Shown piece by piece: positions 5,906-6,106 of a stretch of 6,106 bases of DNA. The stretch spans positions 1 to 6,106 of the forward strand of contig SKJD01000170.1 in the NCBI GenBank assembly GCA_007116095.1, read 5' to 3'. The number at the start of each line of letters is the position of its first letter. The stretch's first letter is position 1. The stretch is from Candidatus Hydrogenedentota bacterium. GTDB lineage: Bacteria; Hydrogenedentota; Hydrogenedentia; Hydrogenedentales; SCBR16-9. A program made the position numbers and the translations under genes. The notes below the pieces were generated by a model, which saw nothing but the letters and a program-made list of their open reading frames with translations, had not been told where the DNA came from and searched no databases.

Positions 5906-6106
5906 ATCGCCGCATAAGGTGGTCTTCCCTTTTTCGCCTGATTGTTACATTCCAAGGGTGCAGTTCTGATATTACCGATCTTGTTAATTCATAACGAAGC
6001 GTAGGGGCGAACCTTGTGTTCGCCCGCGTGGGTGGGGTTTCCCACCCACGTCATCCCTGCGAAGGCAGGGAACCAGTTCGTTGATTTAACATGGGATACC
6101 GTTACC
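5906..6106. other. Non-coding 3' flank after the Nudix gene
   Basis: From the Nudix stop to the window end no coding frame is convincing on either strand. Bases 5906-6000 are relatively AT-rich compared with the genes, with no strong stem or T-run that would mark a terminator (CCCTT at 5927-5931 and AAGGG at 5954-5958 could pair only around a loop of over 20 bases). The second half is the hairpin repeat, and the last 30 bases show nothing recognisable. Confidence 0.5.
6001..6075. repeat. REP-like element with three tandem perfect hairpins
   Basis: Three consecutive inverted repeats lie within about 70 bases. First, GGGCGAAC (6005-6012) with GTTCGCCC (6018-6025), 5-base loop. Second, CGTGGGTGGG (6027-6036) with CCCACCCACG (6041-6050), 4-base loop GTTT. 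Third, TCCCTGC (6054-6060) with GCAGGGA (6065-6071), loop GAAG. The pieces GTAGGGGCGAAC and GTCATCCCTGCGAAGGCAGG resemble dispersed intergenic repeats common in bacteria (the latter like the dRS3-type CATTCCCGCGAAGGCGGGAA motif of Neisseria and others). None is followed by a T tract, so they are unlikely to be classic terminators. Copies elsewhere in the genome cannot be seen here. Confidence 0.7.

Overview
The window looks like a chromosomal segment of a moderately GC-rich proteobacterium. All recognisable genes lie on the + strand. The L13 and S9 proteins, the rplM-rpsI order, and an HflX followed by a Nudix hydrolase fit a beta/gamma-proteobacterial or Acidithiobacillus-like chromosome. That placement is inference from general resemblance; no marker here fixes the genus.

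Layout. (1) 1-913: the 3' part of an FAD-dependent oxidoreductase gene that enters from outside the window. (2) 1004-2026: a uroporphyrinogen-decarboxylase-fold protein that keeps the His-x-Cys...Cys zinc ligands of the MtaA/CmuA corrinoid methyltransferases, so it is probably not the haem enzyme HemE. (3) 2098-2577: a DinB/YfiT-fold protein with its metal-binding histidines. (4) 2627-3703: a complete ribosomal-protein transcription unit, with a near-consensus sigma70 promoter, a structured leader, rplM (L13, GTG start), rpsI (S9) and an intrinsic terminator with a C(UUCG)G loop. (5) 3704-4074: about 370 bases without a convincing gene, holding a weak promoter candidate and a six-codon mini-ORF. 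(6) 4075-5905: hflX (ribosome-associated GTPase) overlapping by 8 bases a Nudix hydrolase gene. (7) 5906-6106: non-coding, carrying three consecutive perfect hairpins that look like a dispersed REP-like repeat.

How the parts relate. rplM-rpsI is a classic two-gene operon for large- and small-subunit proteins, with its own promoter and terminator. HflX and the Nudix protein are probably co-translated: HflX splits or rescues stalled ribosomes under stress, and the Nudix enzyme may remove a damaged or signalling nucleotide. The oxidoreductase, URO-D-fold and DinB-fold genes are co-directional but separated by 90 and 71 bases, so a shared pathway is only a possibility. Most of the window is ordinary housekeeping sequence. 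The items most worth a second look are the terminal triple-hairpin repeat, the rplM leader, the corrinoid-methyltransferase-like protein beside an FAD enzyme, and the gap before hflX.
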